DNA from: Macrotis lagotis
Taxonomy: Eukaryota > Chordata > Mammalia > Peramelemorphia > Peramelidae
Length of the DNA stretch: 64,000 nucleotides
Assembly: GCF_037893015.1 (NCBI RefSeq)
Contig: NC_133658.1
Span: 881,992,893 to 882,056,892, forward strand
Reading direction: 5' to 3'
This document shows positions 32,255 to 42,893 of the stretch, in pieces. Below the pieces are notes generated by a model. The model made no database searches. It saw nothing but the letters and a program-made list of their open reading frames with translations, and had not been told where the DNA came from. Position numbers and translations under genes: made by a program. Within the stretch, counting starts at the first letter, position 1. Each line of letters begins with the position of its first letter.

Positions 32255-33760
32255 ATACAAACTCAATTGATAAGTATTTTTTTAAGCACCTTCTATGCCT
32301 AGTAGACAAAGAGAGGCGAAAGAAAGCTCCCACCCTCGTGGAGCTCACAGTCTAATGGGGAAGACAACATGCAAAGAATTATGTTCAAAAAAGGTTATAG
32401 ATGGGATAAATTGACAATAATCAATGGAGGGAAGGCATTAGTATTAAAAGGGATAAGGAAAGGCTTCCTTTGGAGAGAGTATTTTAACTGCAACTTGAAG
32501 GAGGCCAGGAGATAGAGATAAGAAAAGAGAAAATTCCATAGATGGGGACAGTCAATGAAATTGCATGGAGTTCCCAAATAGATTATTTTGCTTCAGAGCA
32601 GCAAGGAGACTAATGTTCCTAGATCACAGAGTAAGTGGAAGGTACTAAGGAATAAGAAAGGTAGGTGAGGAAAGGTGAGAGGTGGCCAGGATATAAAGGG
32701 CTTTAAATTCCAGGTAGAGGATTTTATTTTGATCCATTAGGTGACAGAGAGACATTGCAGTTTGTTGAACTGAGGGATGAGGTGGTAGTGACATTGTTAC
32801 TATTGCTCAATCATTTTAGTCATATGTGATTCTTCATGACCCCATTGGGGGGATTACTTGGCAAAGACACTGGAGTGATTTACCATTCCCTTATATGAGG
32901 AAACAAAGGCAAACAGAGTTAAGTGACTTTCCCGGAGTCACACAGCTAATAAGTATCTGAAGCTGGATTTGAGCTCAAGAAGGTAAATTCTTCCTGACTC
33001 CAAGTGCTCTATCCACTGTGCCACCTAGCTGACATAGCCATACTTGGACTTTAAAAGAGTAATTAGATAGCTGGGTGGAGAATGGACTAGAGTAGGTTGA
33101 GACTTGGGTCAGAAAAAACAGTTAGCAGGCTATTGCAATAGTCTAGCTATGAGATGGTGAGGGCTTTCACCAAGGTTGTTGTAGTGTCAGAGGAAAGAAG
33201 AGTGGCAAGTAAAAACTGTTGATTTTACAAAGGTAAAATTAGCAATTCTTGGTAATTGGTTGATATGGGAGATGAAAGAGAATATGATAGCTAGGCTGAG
33301 AGTCTGGGTGGTTATTGAGAGAATGGTGGTATCTTTGACAGTAATAGGGAAGTTAAAGAAAGGGGGAAGATGTAGGGAAAGGGATGATGAGTTCACTTTG
33401 GTACATTTCTGTGGAACATCCAGTTTGAGCTATCTAATAGGTGCCTGGAAGTCAGCAGAGATGTTAGGACCAGATAAGTAGATCTTAATAATAGAGAGGG
33501 AGAAGAGAAGAGTGTCCTTGAAAAACCTGTGAGGCACCCATGGTTAATCAGGTATGACCTGGATGAAGTTCCTCAAAAAAGGAGACTGAGAAGGAACAGT
33601 CATACAAGTAGAAGACCCTTAAGAGTACAGTGGCATGGAATTCTTGAGAGAAGGGTCAAGAAGAAGGTGATTGACAGCTCTCAAATTCTACCTCCCACTC
33701 ATCAGATTGGCAAAGAAGTCAAAAAGGAGAAATAGAACTTTGGAGGGAATGGGAAAAACA
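32255..33760 (-). mobile_element. L2 LINE, antisense, about 1.5 kb
   Basis: The 3' end is at low coordinates ('ttaagcaccttctatgccta', 'gagctcacagtctaatgggg'). Then come 'gggataaggaaaggcttcct', 'ggctattgcaatagtctagc', 'gacagtaataggaagttaaa'-like words, and the coding-derived 'aaggagactgagaaggaaca'. A SINE interrupts it at 32795-33040. Heavily decayed. Confidence 0.8.
32795..33040 (-). repeat. SINE with BovB/RTE-like tail (antisense), inside L2
   Basis: 'catatgtgattcttcatgac', 'gcaaagacactggagtgatt', 'gagtcacacagctaataagt', 'atccactgtgccacctagct'. Confidence 0.85.
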
Positions 33761-33804
33761 GTGGAGATGTGATTTGATGTGCAAATTCTGGAAAGAAATG
33801 AACT

Positions 33805-33990
33805 CTCCATTGATTAATAAACATTGTGTTAAGTATTGGCTATCCAAAAAAAAAAAAAAAGTCAGTCCTTATCCTCAAGGAGCTTATAATCTAATGGGGA
33901 AGGCAACATATAAAAGGAAGTTGTAAAGAAGAGGCACCCGTTTCAGGACCAGGATGGAGTTCAGAAAAATGCAGGCAGACAGCAAATGAA
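33805..33990 (-). mobile_element. Second L2 3' end (antisense)
   Basis: Starts over with 'gattaataaacattgtgtta', 'cttatcctcaaggagcttat' and 'aatctaatggggaaggcaac'. Separate from the copy above because the 3' end is repeated. Confidence 0.75.
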
Positions 33991-34007
33991 GGGATAGACA
34001 TTTCTTT

Positions 34008-34163
34008 TTTTTTTCTTTTAGGTTTTTGCCAGGCAATGAGGTTAAGTGGCTTGCCGAAGGCCACACAGCTAGGTAATTATTAAGTGTCTGAGGCCGGATT
34101 TGAACTCAGATCCTCCTGACTCCAGGGCCGGTGCTCTATCCACTGTGCCACCTAGCTGCCCCT
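34008..34163 (-). repeat. WSINE1-type SINE (antisense)
   Basis: Complete, with exact 13-bp duplication 'tagacatttcttt' at 33995-34007 and 34164-34176. Confidence 0.93.
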
Positions 34164-34247
34164 TAGACATTTCTTTAAAATGATGGCAATCCTCTTTAAA
34201 TCAGTCAGAGAAATAAACTTTAAGTTCCATGGTCAATAGGATGAGAT

Positions 34248-34413
34248 TGGGCAGCTAGGTGGCACAGTGGATAGAGCACTGGCCCTGGAGTCAGGAGGAC
34301 CTGAGTTCAAATCATGCCTGAGACACTTAATAATTACCTAGCTGTGTGGCCTTGGGCAAGCCACTTAATCCCATTTGCCTTGGGGGAAAAAACCTAAAAA
34401 TAATTAAAACAAA
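34248..34413 (+). repeat. WSINE1-type SINE
   Basis: Complete, with exact 13-bp duplication 'aataggatgagat' at 34235-34247 and 34414-34426. Together with the previous copy it makes a head-to-head inverted pair about 85 bp apart. Confidence 0.93.
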
Positions 34414-34524
34414 AATAGGATGAGATCTTGCAGGACTACTTAATTATGAATTCTCCTTGGCTTTGGTCCATCATGACCATACTTATACCACAAAGAGAAC
34501 AAAGACAGGGGGCAGAAAACAAAT

Positions 34525-35070
34525 GCACAAGAGTAATTAATAACAGAACTTTTTTGTTGTAGGAAAGAATTTTAAACTAAGAGGTGCACTGTGGTTATCA
34601 ATTGGCGAATAACTGAACAAATGTTGGTACATGAATGTAAGGGACTATTATTTTGCCACAATAAATAATGAAAAAAGATGAATTCAGAGAAATCTGAAAA
34701 GATATATAAATTGTTGCAGAGTGACAAGAGGAGAATCAGGAGGACATTTTTTGTAATAACTTCTAACATTTTAAAGAGAAACAGCTTTGAAAAAATAGTA
34801 ATTCTCATCAAAGCAATGACCAACCACTACTCCAAAGGACTGGCACTGAACCACTTAAACACCATCTGATAAAAAGATGGAAAACTCAAGGGTCAGATTG
34901 AGATGCACATTTTTGAACTTGGTTGAAGAATAGATTTGTTTTCCTTGACTATACTGATATTTTACAAAGGAAATTCTGATTTGCTTGCTTGCTTCAAAAT
35001 GTTTTTCATTGGATATTTGGAAAAGGAAAGAGGAGCTAATGATGGAAATAGTAAAAGAAAAAGAATTGAG
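34525..35070 (+). mobile_element. L1 LINE 3' end
   Basis: 'tatcaattggcgaataactg', 'acatgaatgtaagggactat', 'aaagcaatgaccaaccacta' and 'gatttgttttccttgactat' follow the marsupial L1 3' order (end of ORF2, then 3'UTR). Confidence 0.75.
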
Positions 35071-35079
35071 GAAAGAGTG

Positions 35080-35420
35080 AAATAGTCCTATTAATTTCCT
35101 GATTTTTGCTTGGAGTCTCAAAAGAGAAAAAAGAAAAGAAGGTCATTAGAGCATTTTTAACAGGAGATTCAGAACAAGACAAACAAGTAAGACAGCCTTG
35201 AAACTATGTAGGAAATACTATTTTCTTTTAAAAATGCAAACTGTATATAATAGATTCATGGTTTCTCCTTCAGTCTTCTCTGTGTTTTTATGCATATGGA
35301 AATCCTCATGTTTGATGAAGTTTGCAAAGTACAGGCAAACAAATTTAAATTTAAAAAACAATCATTGTGGGATGGAGGGTAATGAGGGAAGACTTCCTAA
35401 AACACTGGGGTCCTGAGGTT
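35080..35420 (+). repeat. Unassigned AT-rich stretch, probably repeat-derived
   Basis: 35085-35115 resembles 27115-27150. 35290-35360 ('gcatatggaaatcctcatgt', 'gaagtttgcaaagtacaggc') resembles L1-type sequence. Confidence 0.4.
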
Positions 35421-35544
35421 GACTCTGACAGATAATAATGGTTATAATTGCTCTCATTTACAGATCTTTAAGGGTTATAAATCATTTTTTTTCTGATAGC
35501 AGCCCCATATGGCAGAAAGTGTACATTTTATTATCTCTATTATA

Positions 35545-35790
35545 TAGATGGGGCAGCTAGTGCCAGACCTGAAATCAGGAAGACGCATCTTCCTGAATTC
35601 AAATCTGGATTCAAACATCTATTGACTGTGTGAACCTGGACAAGTCACTTCACTCTATTAGCCTCAGTTTCCTCCTTTTAAAACTGAGTTGGAAAAGAAA
35701 ATGGTAAAACCATCCCCAGTATCTCTGCCAAGAAAACCCCAAATGGGTCATAAAGGGTCAGACATGACTAAAAAATCTATCAGTTATACA
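35545..35790 (+). repeat. SINE with BovB/RTE-like tail
   Basis: 'atggggcagctagtgccaga', 'ggacaagtcacttcactcta', 'atctctgccaagaaaacccc', 'gggtcagacatgactaaaaa'. Shows the family tail in full. Confidence 0.85.
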
Positions 35791-36204
35791 GAAAAGGAAA
35801 CTAAGACTCAGAAGAGGAGAAAAACTGGATGAGGACCATACAGTTAGTAAATAGAAGAACAAAACTTTAAGCAATAGCTTTTGAGTCCAAGTCACTGAAT
35901 TCTAATTGAACTGACAAAGAGCATAGCAAATAACTGAAGGACCGTACTTTAAATTATTCCAGGTTGGTTTTACACAAGTTAAATAGCTTAAAATGGCCAT
36001 ATTTGAAGAGCTAGAAGAGAGAGGCAATTACGATTCACTCCTCCCCTATATCATTAATATTTCATTTTTTAATTAAGCAAAAAAAGATCTCTGGTTAAGA
36101 TTCTTCACGGACTAATTACTGCAGTAGATGAACCTAGAACTACAAACTGTCCAATGCAAATTTTCTTACCATTCTGGGTTTCATTTCAGCCAGCTCAGAA
36201 TCTC

Positions 36205-36410
36205 AAAAATCATTCTAGTTGTTCAGTCGTGTTCAACTCTTCATGGTGCCATTTTTGGTTTTCTTCTCCAGCTTATTTCACAGAAGAGAAAATGACAATC
36301 AGGATGGAGTATCTTGCCCAGGATCACTCATTTAGTAAGTATCTGAGGATGGATTTGAACTCATGAAGATCTATCCTCCTGACTCCAGACCTGATGCTCT
36401 AGCTGCCCCC
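36205..36410 (-). repeat. SINE with BovB/RTE-like tail (antisense)
   Basis: 'gttgttcagtcgtgttcaac' and 'catttagtaagtatctgagg'. Confidence 0.8.
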
Positions 36411-36424
36411 TTTGCTTTTCTTTT

Positions 36425-36590
36425 TTCTTTTTTTTTAACTTTTTAATTTTTCCAACTACATGCAAAGATAGTTTTTATCAAACACTTTTTGTAAGGTTTT
36501 GAGTTTCACATTTTTCCCCTCCCTCCATTTCCCCCTGATAGAGAGTAGTCTAAAAGAGGTTATACATGTAAAACCATGTTAACCAGTTGC
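36425..36590 (-). mobile_element. L1 LINE 3' end (antisense)
   Basis: 'aactacatgcaaagatagtt', 'gtaaggttttgagtttcaca', 'cccctccctccatttccccc'. A fragment of the antisense SINE tail follows at 36590-36700. Confidence 0.7.
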
Positions 36591-36699
36591 TTTTCTTGGC
36601 AAAAAAAAAAAAAAACTGGATTGATTTGCCATTTACTTCTCCAGCTCATTTTCTAGATGTGGAAACTGGGGCAACCAGGGTTAAGTAATTTGTTCAATA

Positions 36700-37956
36700 T
36701 AAAATTAAATAAACAAGTGGTACAATGGTTATAGAATGCTATAGTTACTCTCAGATTAAATGTGATTGGTATGTTTTTTGTTTTACTATTTCTCTGTTAC
36801 AAAGAAGGGTTGTAAGGATGGGGGTGGTACTTGGGAAGTGACAGCACTGTTTAACATAACCCTGCCTCCAAATACCAATGAAGGATTTTCAACAAAACCA
36901 GAAATGCTTTTATCTATCCATCCTTTTCCTCCTCTGGACTCTCTTTTTCTCCCCTCCCAAAAGCTTTAAGGCAATGCAGAATCGGTGTCAGGCTATAGGA
37001 GGTCAAAGGAAAGACTGTCAAAGCCAGAGAGAAGCTCCTCCTAGGAGGAGATTGAACAGGTCCTTAGAAACCAGGCAGCATCTCACAGGTTCCCAGTTTC
37101 CGGTGCCACTGATATTTAAGGAAATTAAGGTCAAGCTTCACCACTAAATATTTGTCTAAGCTGAACAGAGAGCTGTGCCAAAGAAGAAGGCCTTCAATTT
37201 TATGAGCAAATAAATCGTAAGAATGAGAGATGGGAAAGGGAGGGAAGGAAATAGGGAGATAGGGAGGGAAGCAGGAAGGAGGGGGAGAATCTCAATTTTT
37301 TAGAGCCTGGGCTCTCCTGCAGACAGTTCCGGAGCAGCTCAGAAGGTTCTCCATCCTTCAGGTGAACGTACGATTCAGTCCTATTCTTAGTAAGGCCCCC
37401 ATCAGAGGGTGTCTAGGTTAAGAAACTGGAAACCAATCAAAACTGCTTTTCCAGCTGTCTCCTTTGGTGTTGAAGTGGAAACGAGTACCCCAGGTTCTGT
37501 CAGGGGACCAACATTATTACCAGCTTTGTGATTACCTTTCTGGGCTTTGATGTCCTTATCAGTAAATGGAAGGCTTCTTTTAGTCTGAACCTAGGAGAAT
37601 CCTTTGGTCCCATGCAACTCCAGGGAAAGAGCATTTTTAGGCTACCCTATCTATGGAGTCTTTTACTCTTTCCTTTTGATTTTTTTAAACATCCTGGAGG
37701 AGAGAACTTTCTCCATCCATACGGATCAGCAACTCCTCTTACTTACCAGGGGAACTCAGAGATTGAATATTTATCTAAGATCACAAAACCAGTATATCCA
37801 AGGTCAGACTAGAGACCAGTTCTTACCAACTCCTAGGACAGCTCTCTAGTCGCTAAGAAGAAAAACAATGTAGGTCTGAAGTAAGGGCAAACTTTCTAAG
37901 GAACAAAATGACCCAAAAGTGAACTAAGCTGCACCATTCTCCTACTGAAGCCTAGA
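36700..37956. other. No gene seen; one purine run
   Basis: Unique-looking. 37230-37290 is GA-rich. 37100-37220 is repeat-free and AT-rich ('actgatatttaaggaaatta'). Plus frames at 37528-37849 overlap in two phases and carry no domain. Confidence 0.45.
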
Positions 37957-38076
37957 AGGTAGGGGTAGGGTTAGTAGTAGTAGAAGTAGAGTTAGTAATA
38001 GCAGCAGTAGTAGTAGTAGTAATAATAGTAGTAGTAGTAGTAGTGGTAGTAATAGTACTAGTAGTAATAATAGTCA

Positions 38077-38110
<34 letters not shown>

Positions 38111-38409
38111 CCTAGTAAAAGGAGGAGGAATAATGGGAGGAGGAGAAGGAATAAAAATAGGAGGGGAAGTAGGAGGAGGAATAATATGAGGAGGGGAAAG
38201 TAGTAAGTAATAGTAGTATAGGAGGAGTGATGGAAGGAGGAGGAAGAATATTAATAGGAGGGGAACTAGAGGAAGAGGAAGAGAAATAACAGGAGGAGGG
38301 AGAGTAGTAATAGTGGTTAGTGGTAGTAGTAGTTAGTAGTAATAGTAGTAATAATAATAGTAATAGTAGTAGTAATAGTAGTAGTAGTAGTAAATAGTAG
38401 TAGTAGTAA

Positions 38410-38441
<32 letters not shown>

Positions 38442-38663
38442 ATAGCAGTAATAGTAAAAGGAGGAAGAGGAATAATAATAGGAGGAAGGGTAAATAGTAG
38501 TAGGAGTAGCAGGAGCGGCAGTAGTTGTACCAGTAGTAGTAGCGGCAGCAGCAGTATTTGCAGTAGAAGCAGTAAAAAGAGGAAGAGGAATAAGAAGGGA
38601 AGCAGTAGAATAGTAGTATGCAATAGAAGTAGCAGCAGTAGCAGCAACAGAAGCAACGATAGT
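37957..38663. repeat. Large (TAG/AGT)n triplet array with GGA interruptions
   Basis: About 0.7 kb of TAG/AGT triplets, with stretches up to roughly 25 uninterrupted units and blocks rich in 'aggagga'. It ends exactly where an antisense CORE-SINE begins. The 185-, 125- and 107-codon minus frames in it are Tyr/Leu/Ser/Thr repeat artefacts. Confidence 0.95.
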
Positions 38664-38880
38664 TAGCATTTGTATAGAACTTTAAGGGGTACAAATGCTT
38701 TCTATAAGTTCACCCACTTGAGCCTCCAAACAACCCTAGGAGGGAGGTGTTATTATTAGATTCATTTTACAAATGGAGAAACTGAGGCAGGTACCAGTTA
38801 GGTAACTTGTCCAGGATCACACAGCTAATAACTGGATGTAAATTCAGCCCTTCCTTACTCTAGCCACTATACTATCTAAC
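38664..38880 (-). repeat. CORE-SINE (MIR/THER type), antisense
   Basis: 'ttagcatttgtatagaactt', 'cattttacaaatggagaaac', 'caggatcacacagctaataa'. The 3' end abuts the TAG array. Confidence 0.8.
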
Positions 38881-39334
38881 ATAGAGATGACTATTTTCTA
38901 GGGATATTACCGAAAAGATTCCTTTTTCAGGTATGAGTCAGACTAAATTATCTCCAAGGTCCCTTCCACCTCCAAAGTTTTGTGATTCCTCTGCCATCTT
39001 CCTCCCTCCCTGTCCCATCATCTGAGCTTATTTGAGGATTGCTGATCACGAACCAGAGGATTGGGAGTAGAGTAGAGTACCTTTGGGAAAAACAATTGGC
39101 ACAGAGTCGAATATGAAGCAAGGAAAACTAAAATCCTTCCACAGGAGAAATCCAAGTCAAAGTCCTTGAACTGGGTCAGCTCCTGGCTCACTAAGGCCAG
39201 GAATGTAAAGGGGATTACTCTACCTTCCACCACCCAAGCATTAGCACATTTCCTCAGCCTCGGAGTCGTTCTAGCATGATGATAAGAATAAGAAAGATTT
39301 TATCAGTGTACCAATATTGTATTTTATAGAGGTA
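38881..39334. other. No gene seen
   Basis: 38940-38990 is a leftover MIR3 tail ('aggtcccttccacctccaaa'); the rest is unique-looking. Confidence 0.45.
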
Positions 39335-39430
39335 AGGAGAGAGGGAGGAGAGAGATAGAAAGAGGAGAGAGAGAGAGAGAGAAAGGGAAAGAAAGAGGGG
39401 GAAGGAGGAGAAAGAGGGGGAGGAGAGAAA
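39335..39430. repeat. GA-rich low-complexity tract
   Basis: Almost pure purine, including (GA)n of about 10 units near 39366-39385. Confidence 0.9.
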
Positions 39431-39529
39431 ACATTAAGAGCTGCAAAATACTTTAATTCCCCACCACTGTCCAGTGAGGTAGGTAGTGTAAGGGAAGGAA
39501 GAATATTGGACTATCGTTATGACAAGGTG

Positions 39530-39690
39530 AGTCTGTAGTCAGAGCCCTGACTCTGCTGCATTCTAGCAAATTTCTTGATCTATCTGAGCCTCAGTTTCTT
39601 ACTCTGTAACATGAGGGAGTTGGATACAATGACCTCTAAGGTCCCTCTCAGCTCTAAATTTATGACCCTCTGATCCTTTCAATTCTAATA
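39530..39690 (+). repeat. MIR3-like SINE with single tail unit
   Basis: 'gagcctcagtttcttactct', 'gttggatacaatgacctcta', 'aggtccctctcagctctaaa'. A useful reference for the unexpanded tail. Confidence 0.75.
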
Positions 39691-40429
39691 TTCAAGGATT
39701 TTGTTATTATCTCCATTTTATAAATGAGGAAACAAAGATTCATAATGTATCTAAGGTCATACACACAGATAAAAAGTGTGTACTGCCTCCAATTGGAGGA
39801 TTCATTTTACCTTCCATGCCAATGAAAATTCCATTGGAGTTCTACTGTTTTTTTCCAATTCTTTGGATAGAATCCTGGCAGAGAAGGCAGCAGTCAGAGA
39901 TGGGTGGAGGGGCAAGGAGAGGTCATACTTTGGAAGAATGATGGAGGGTAAGAATAGAGATAGGGTCTGAACCTGTGATACCAATGGCATCAGGACCTAG
40001 CTCAAGTTAGGAGACCCCTTCTGCCAATGCAGTTCAGCACCAACTTGGCAACATCTGGTCTTACAGAGTTGCCTTGGGTGCTGAGAGTACAGCTTACCTA
40101 GGTTCACACAATCACTATATGTCAGAGGCTTCTTGACTTCAGGATTAGTTCCTCACCCCTCGAACATGTTGCCTCTCAGAATAATGCCAACTCACTCATT
40201 TCCCCAGGAAACCTCTTGCTAAGCTTTTTGAAGATGCAGGCTGGGTCTGTGTCTGAGAGATCGGGTCTCTAAGCCCTGTTCACAGCACTAGACTGTCTGC
40301 TTTTTGTTTTCCAATCTCTAGAAAAGACCTATAGCACATTTCCCAGGAAGAGTCCAACTTCTCCCAGGGTCACCTCCCCCCCCTTCCCTTCATCTCTCCC
40401 CCCCTTCCCATTTGCCACTAGCAGCCTGA
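39691..40429. other. No gene seen
   Basis: 39700-39790 is an antisense MIR piece ('atctccattttataaatgag'). C-runs lie near 40374-40408. Opposite-strand frames at 39776-39990 overlap without a domain. Confidence 0.45.
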
Positions 40430-40640
40430 CCAGGCAAAAGCCCTGAGGACGAGACAGTTAATAAAGGCAGGAGTAGAAGAATCAATGTACTCTGACATCT
40501 GGGTGACAGATTGGTGAGGGCGACAGATTTAATATCCTGCCTTATCCTTTTTCCAGCCCATGGGCCCTAGAATTGATTAAATAAATTAAGCAGCCAGTCT
40601 TCAGCTTAGGTTGTCTTAAGGAGCTCAGTGGCTGGATTTC
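40430..40640. promoter_or_regulatory. Candidate conserved non-coding island
   Basis: Repeat-free with 'gacagttaataaaggcagga', two MEIS/TGIF-like 'tgacag'/'gacaga' words near 40503-40527, and 'attgattaaataaattaagc'. Inference from motif density. Confidence 0.3.
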
Positions 40641-40754
40641 TCCCCATTGGAAACTGACTGAAGCTACTGGCTACTCCAAACATCTTTGGAAAGTATAAAG
40701 TCCCGGACCAACGAAAAGGGTCATCAAGATTGTTATTACTGTTGTTTTTATTGC

Positions 40755-40900
40755 AGAGGCAGCTTTAGGACAGTGGATAGACTGCCATGCCCTGAATCAG
40801 GTAAGGTTCAAATTCTGACTCTGAAACCTGCTGACGTGTGACCCTGCTGGTTGGGTCACTCATGTGTAGCTCATCTGACTTCTCTGAGACTCAAGCATAT
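40755..40900 (+). repeat. tRNA-derived SINE carrying splice-like signals
   Basis: Head 'ggcagctttaggacagtgga' and box 'aaggttcaaattctgactct'. A T-rich stretch ending 'attgcag' precedes the head, and 'cag|gtaagg' occurs about 45 bases into it. Confidence 0.7.
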
Positions 40901-41705
40901 AAATCTCCAAGACTTTCCTAATGACCTCCTCCTCCCCACTCTAAGAGGAAGCATGACACAGGAAGGGAGGGAGGGAAGGGGGACGAGGAGGAGGAAGGGA
41001 AGGGCCATGCTGATCAAAGAGCCTGGAATCAGAGAAGCAAGGGTTGGGGTCGGCGTTACTATTGGTCCTTGGGAATACCGTGAGGCGGGTGCGAATTGGG
41101 CCAGATAGAGAGGGTCAGATGGTATGGAAGGAGGGATAAAGTGCAGCAGGAATGATGATACAAATAATTCTTATTCTTAATATGATTTCAGCCATGGTTC
41201 CATCCAAGAAGAGCCCTTAGTGCAGTCATCTGCTATTACTGCTTCTCCATCCTCCAAATGGGAACACCTGAAGAAGCTAAACCACTTAGTTCTGCACACT
41301 CTGGCACCATGCTTCTTCACCTGACTATTGTCCATCCTGCCTCTCACTCCTTGCTCTCTCTTTCTCTAAGAACTATAACTAAATCAACAATTCCTATAGC
41401 ATTGGTAAAGGGATGTTGATGGACTCTCCTACTGCTCTATTTACCATCTCTCTGATTCCCATATCAAAACTCCCTTCCAAAATCAATACTCCCTTATATG
41501 ACTTATCTCCTTCAATTAGAATGTAAAGTCCTCACCTAAGGAGGTGCCCATTCACTGGAGAATGGCTGAACACATTATAGTATATGAATGTAATTGAATG
41601 CTATTTTTGCAATAAAAATTTACAAAAGGAGAAGCTTCAGAGGACTCTCTCCCTATTTTTATCTTTCCTTGTTCATCTGCCAAAGTAATCTTCCTAAAAC
41701 TCAGG

Positions 41706-41723
41706 TCTCTCTCTCTCTCTTTG

Positions 41724-41800
<77 letters not shown>

Positions 41801-41832
41801 AACACATACACACACACACACACACACAACAC
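41706..41832. repeat. (TC)n then (CA)n microsatellite
   Basis: About 45 TC units with few interruptions (41706-41799), then about 10 CA units (41807-41828). Makes R/E-rich artefact frames on the minus strand. Confidence 0.97.
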
Positions 41833-42265
41833 CACACCACACCACTCCCATTCACCACCATTGACTATCACCTCCAAGATCAAATAGAAATTAATTTGTT
41901 TGGCATTCAAAACCCTTTATAACCAGTCTTCTTAGATCTTACTCTTTTCCATATACTCTTTGATTTTGTGACACTGATCTCCTTACTTCTCACACAAGAC
42001 TTTCCATTTTGAGACTCTAGGTATTTTCATTGGTTGTTGTTCATGCTGGAATTCTTTTGCTCCAAATCTCTACCCCAGAGCTTCTCCAGTTTCTTTCAAG
42101 TCTCAGCTAAATTCTCATTTCAAAAGATTTTCTCACTCCCCCTTAATGGTAGCACCTGCCCTTTGAAGTCACCTTCAATTTTATATCTTACTTATAGAGA
42201 TGTTTGCATACATATTGTCTCCCTCATTTCAATGTGAACTCCATATGAGCAAAGACAGTTTTTAC

Positions 42266-42332
42266 TTCATATATATATATATGTATATATATACATATAT
42301 ATATATATGTACGTATGTATGTATGTATATCC
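42266..42332. repeat. (TA)n / (GTAT)n microsatellite
   Basis: Alternating TA with 'gtatgtatgtatgtat' at the end; sits near the 3' end of the L2-like piece. Confidence 0.9.
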
Positions 42333-42654
42333 CCAGCACTTTAACATAGTTTGACTGTCAGAGAAACCTAGTAAGACTTATATGATCTGATACAGACTGA
42401 AGTGAACAGAACCCAAGGACATTTTCACCATAAAAATAACATTGTAAAGAAAAATAGCATCAAAAGACTTAAGAATTCTGATCAATGACTGCTGCAGGGG
42501 ATTGATGGTGAAACCCTCGGACAGAAGGACCATAGACTCAAGATGCAGAATGGCTTTTTTTTTTTCAGAAATGGCCAGTATATGAATTTGTTTTATTTCA
42601 TTATATTGGTTACCAGGATTTTGTTATTCTTGTCCAATGATATTGAAATTCTGT

Positions 42655-42893
42655 TGTTGTTCATTCTGTTGAGTCATGTCTGACTCTTCAGGACATCATT
42701 TAGGGTTTTCTTGGCAGAGATCCTGGAGTGGTTGGTCATTTCCTTCTCCTGCTCATTTTATAGATGAGGAAGTTAAGGCAAACAAGACTTGCCCAAAGCC
42801 ACACTACTAGTAAGTATCTGAAGCCAAATTTGAATTCAGGATGATGAATCTTCCTGACTCCAGCACTCTATTCACTGTTCCACCTAAAATTAT
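42655..42893 (-). repeat. SINE with BovB/RTE-like tail (antisense)
   Basis: 'gttgagtcatgtctgactct', 'gggttttcttggcagagatc', 'ctagtaagtatctgaagcca'. Confidence 0.85.

Larger units (their letters stand above)
41645..42350 (+). mobile_element. L2-like LINE 3' end inserted in L1, with expanded (TC)n(CA)n
   Basis: 'agtaatcttcctaaaactca' before and 'tttggcattcaaaacccttt' after the microsatellite are successive L2 words. Then 'tttcaagtctcagctaaatt' and 'tttcaatgtgaactccatat', ending near '(gtat)n ccccagcactttaac'. Confidence 0.65.
41540..42650 (+). mobile_element. L1 LINE 3' end split by a later insertion
   Basis: 41540-41641 ('tgcccattcactggagaatg', 'gctgaacacattatagtata') continues at 42356-42650 ('ctagtaagacttatatgatc', 'actgaagtgaacagaaccca', 'tttcattatattggttacca'). 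The two parts are collinear in marsupial L1. 'tcagag' occurs at both break points. Confidence 0.75.

Noticed and set aside
38112-38694. Minus-strand frames of 107-185 codons rich in Tyr, Leu, Ser and Thr
   Set aside because: They are translations of the TAG triplet array.
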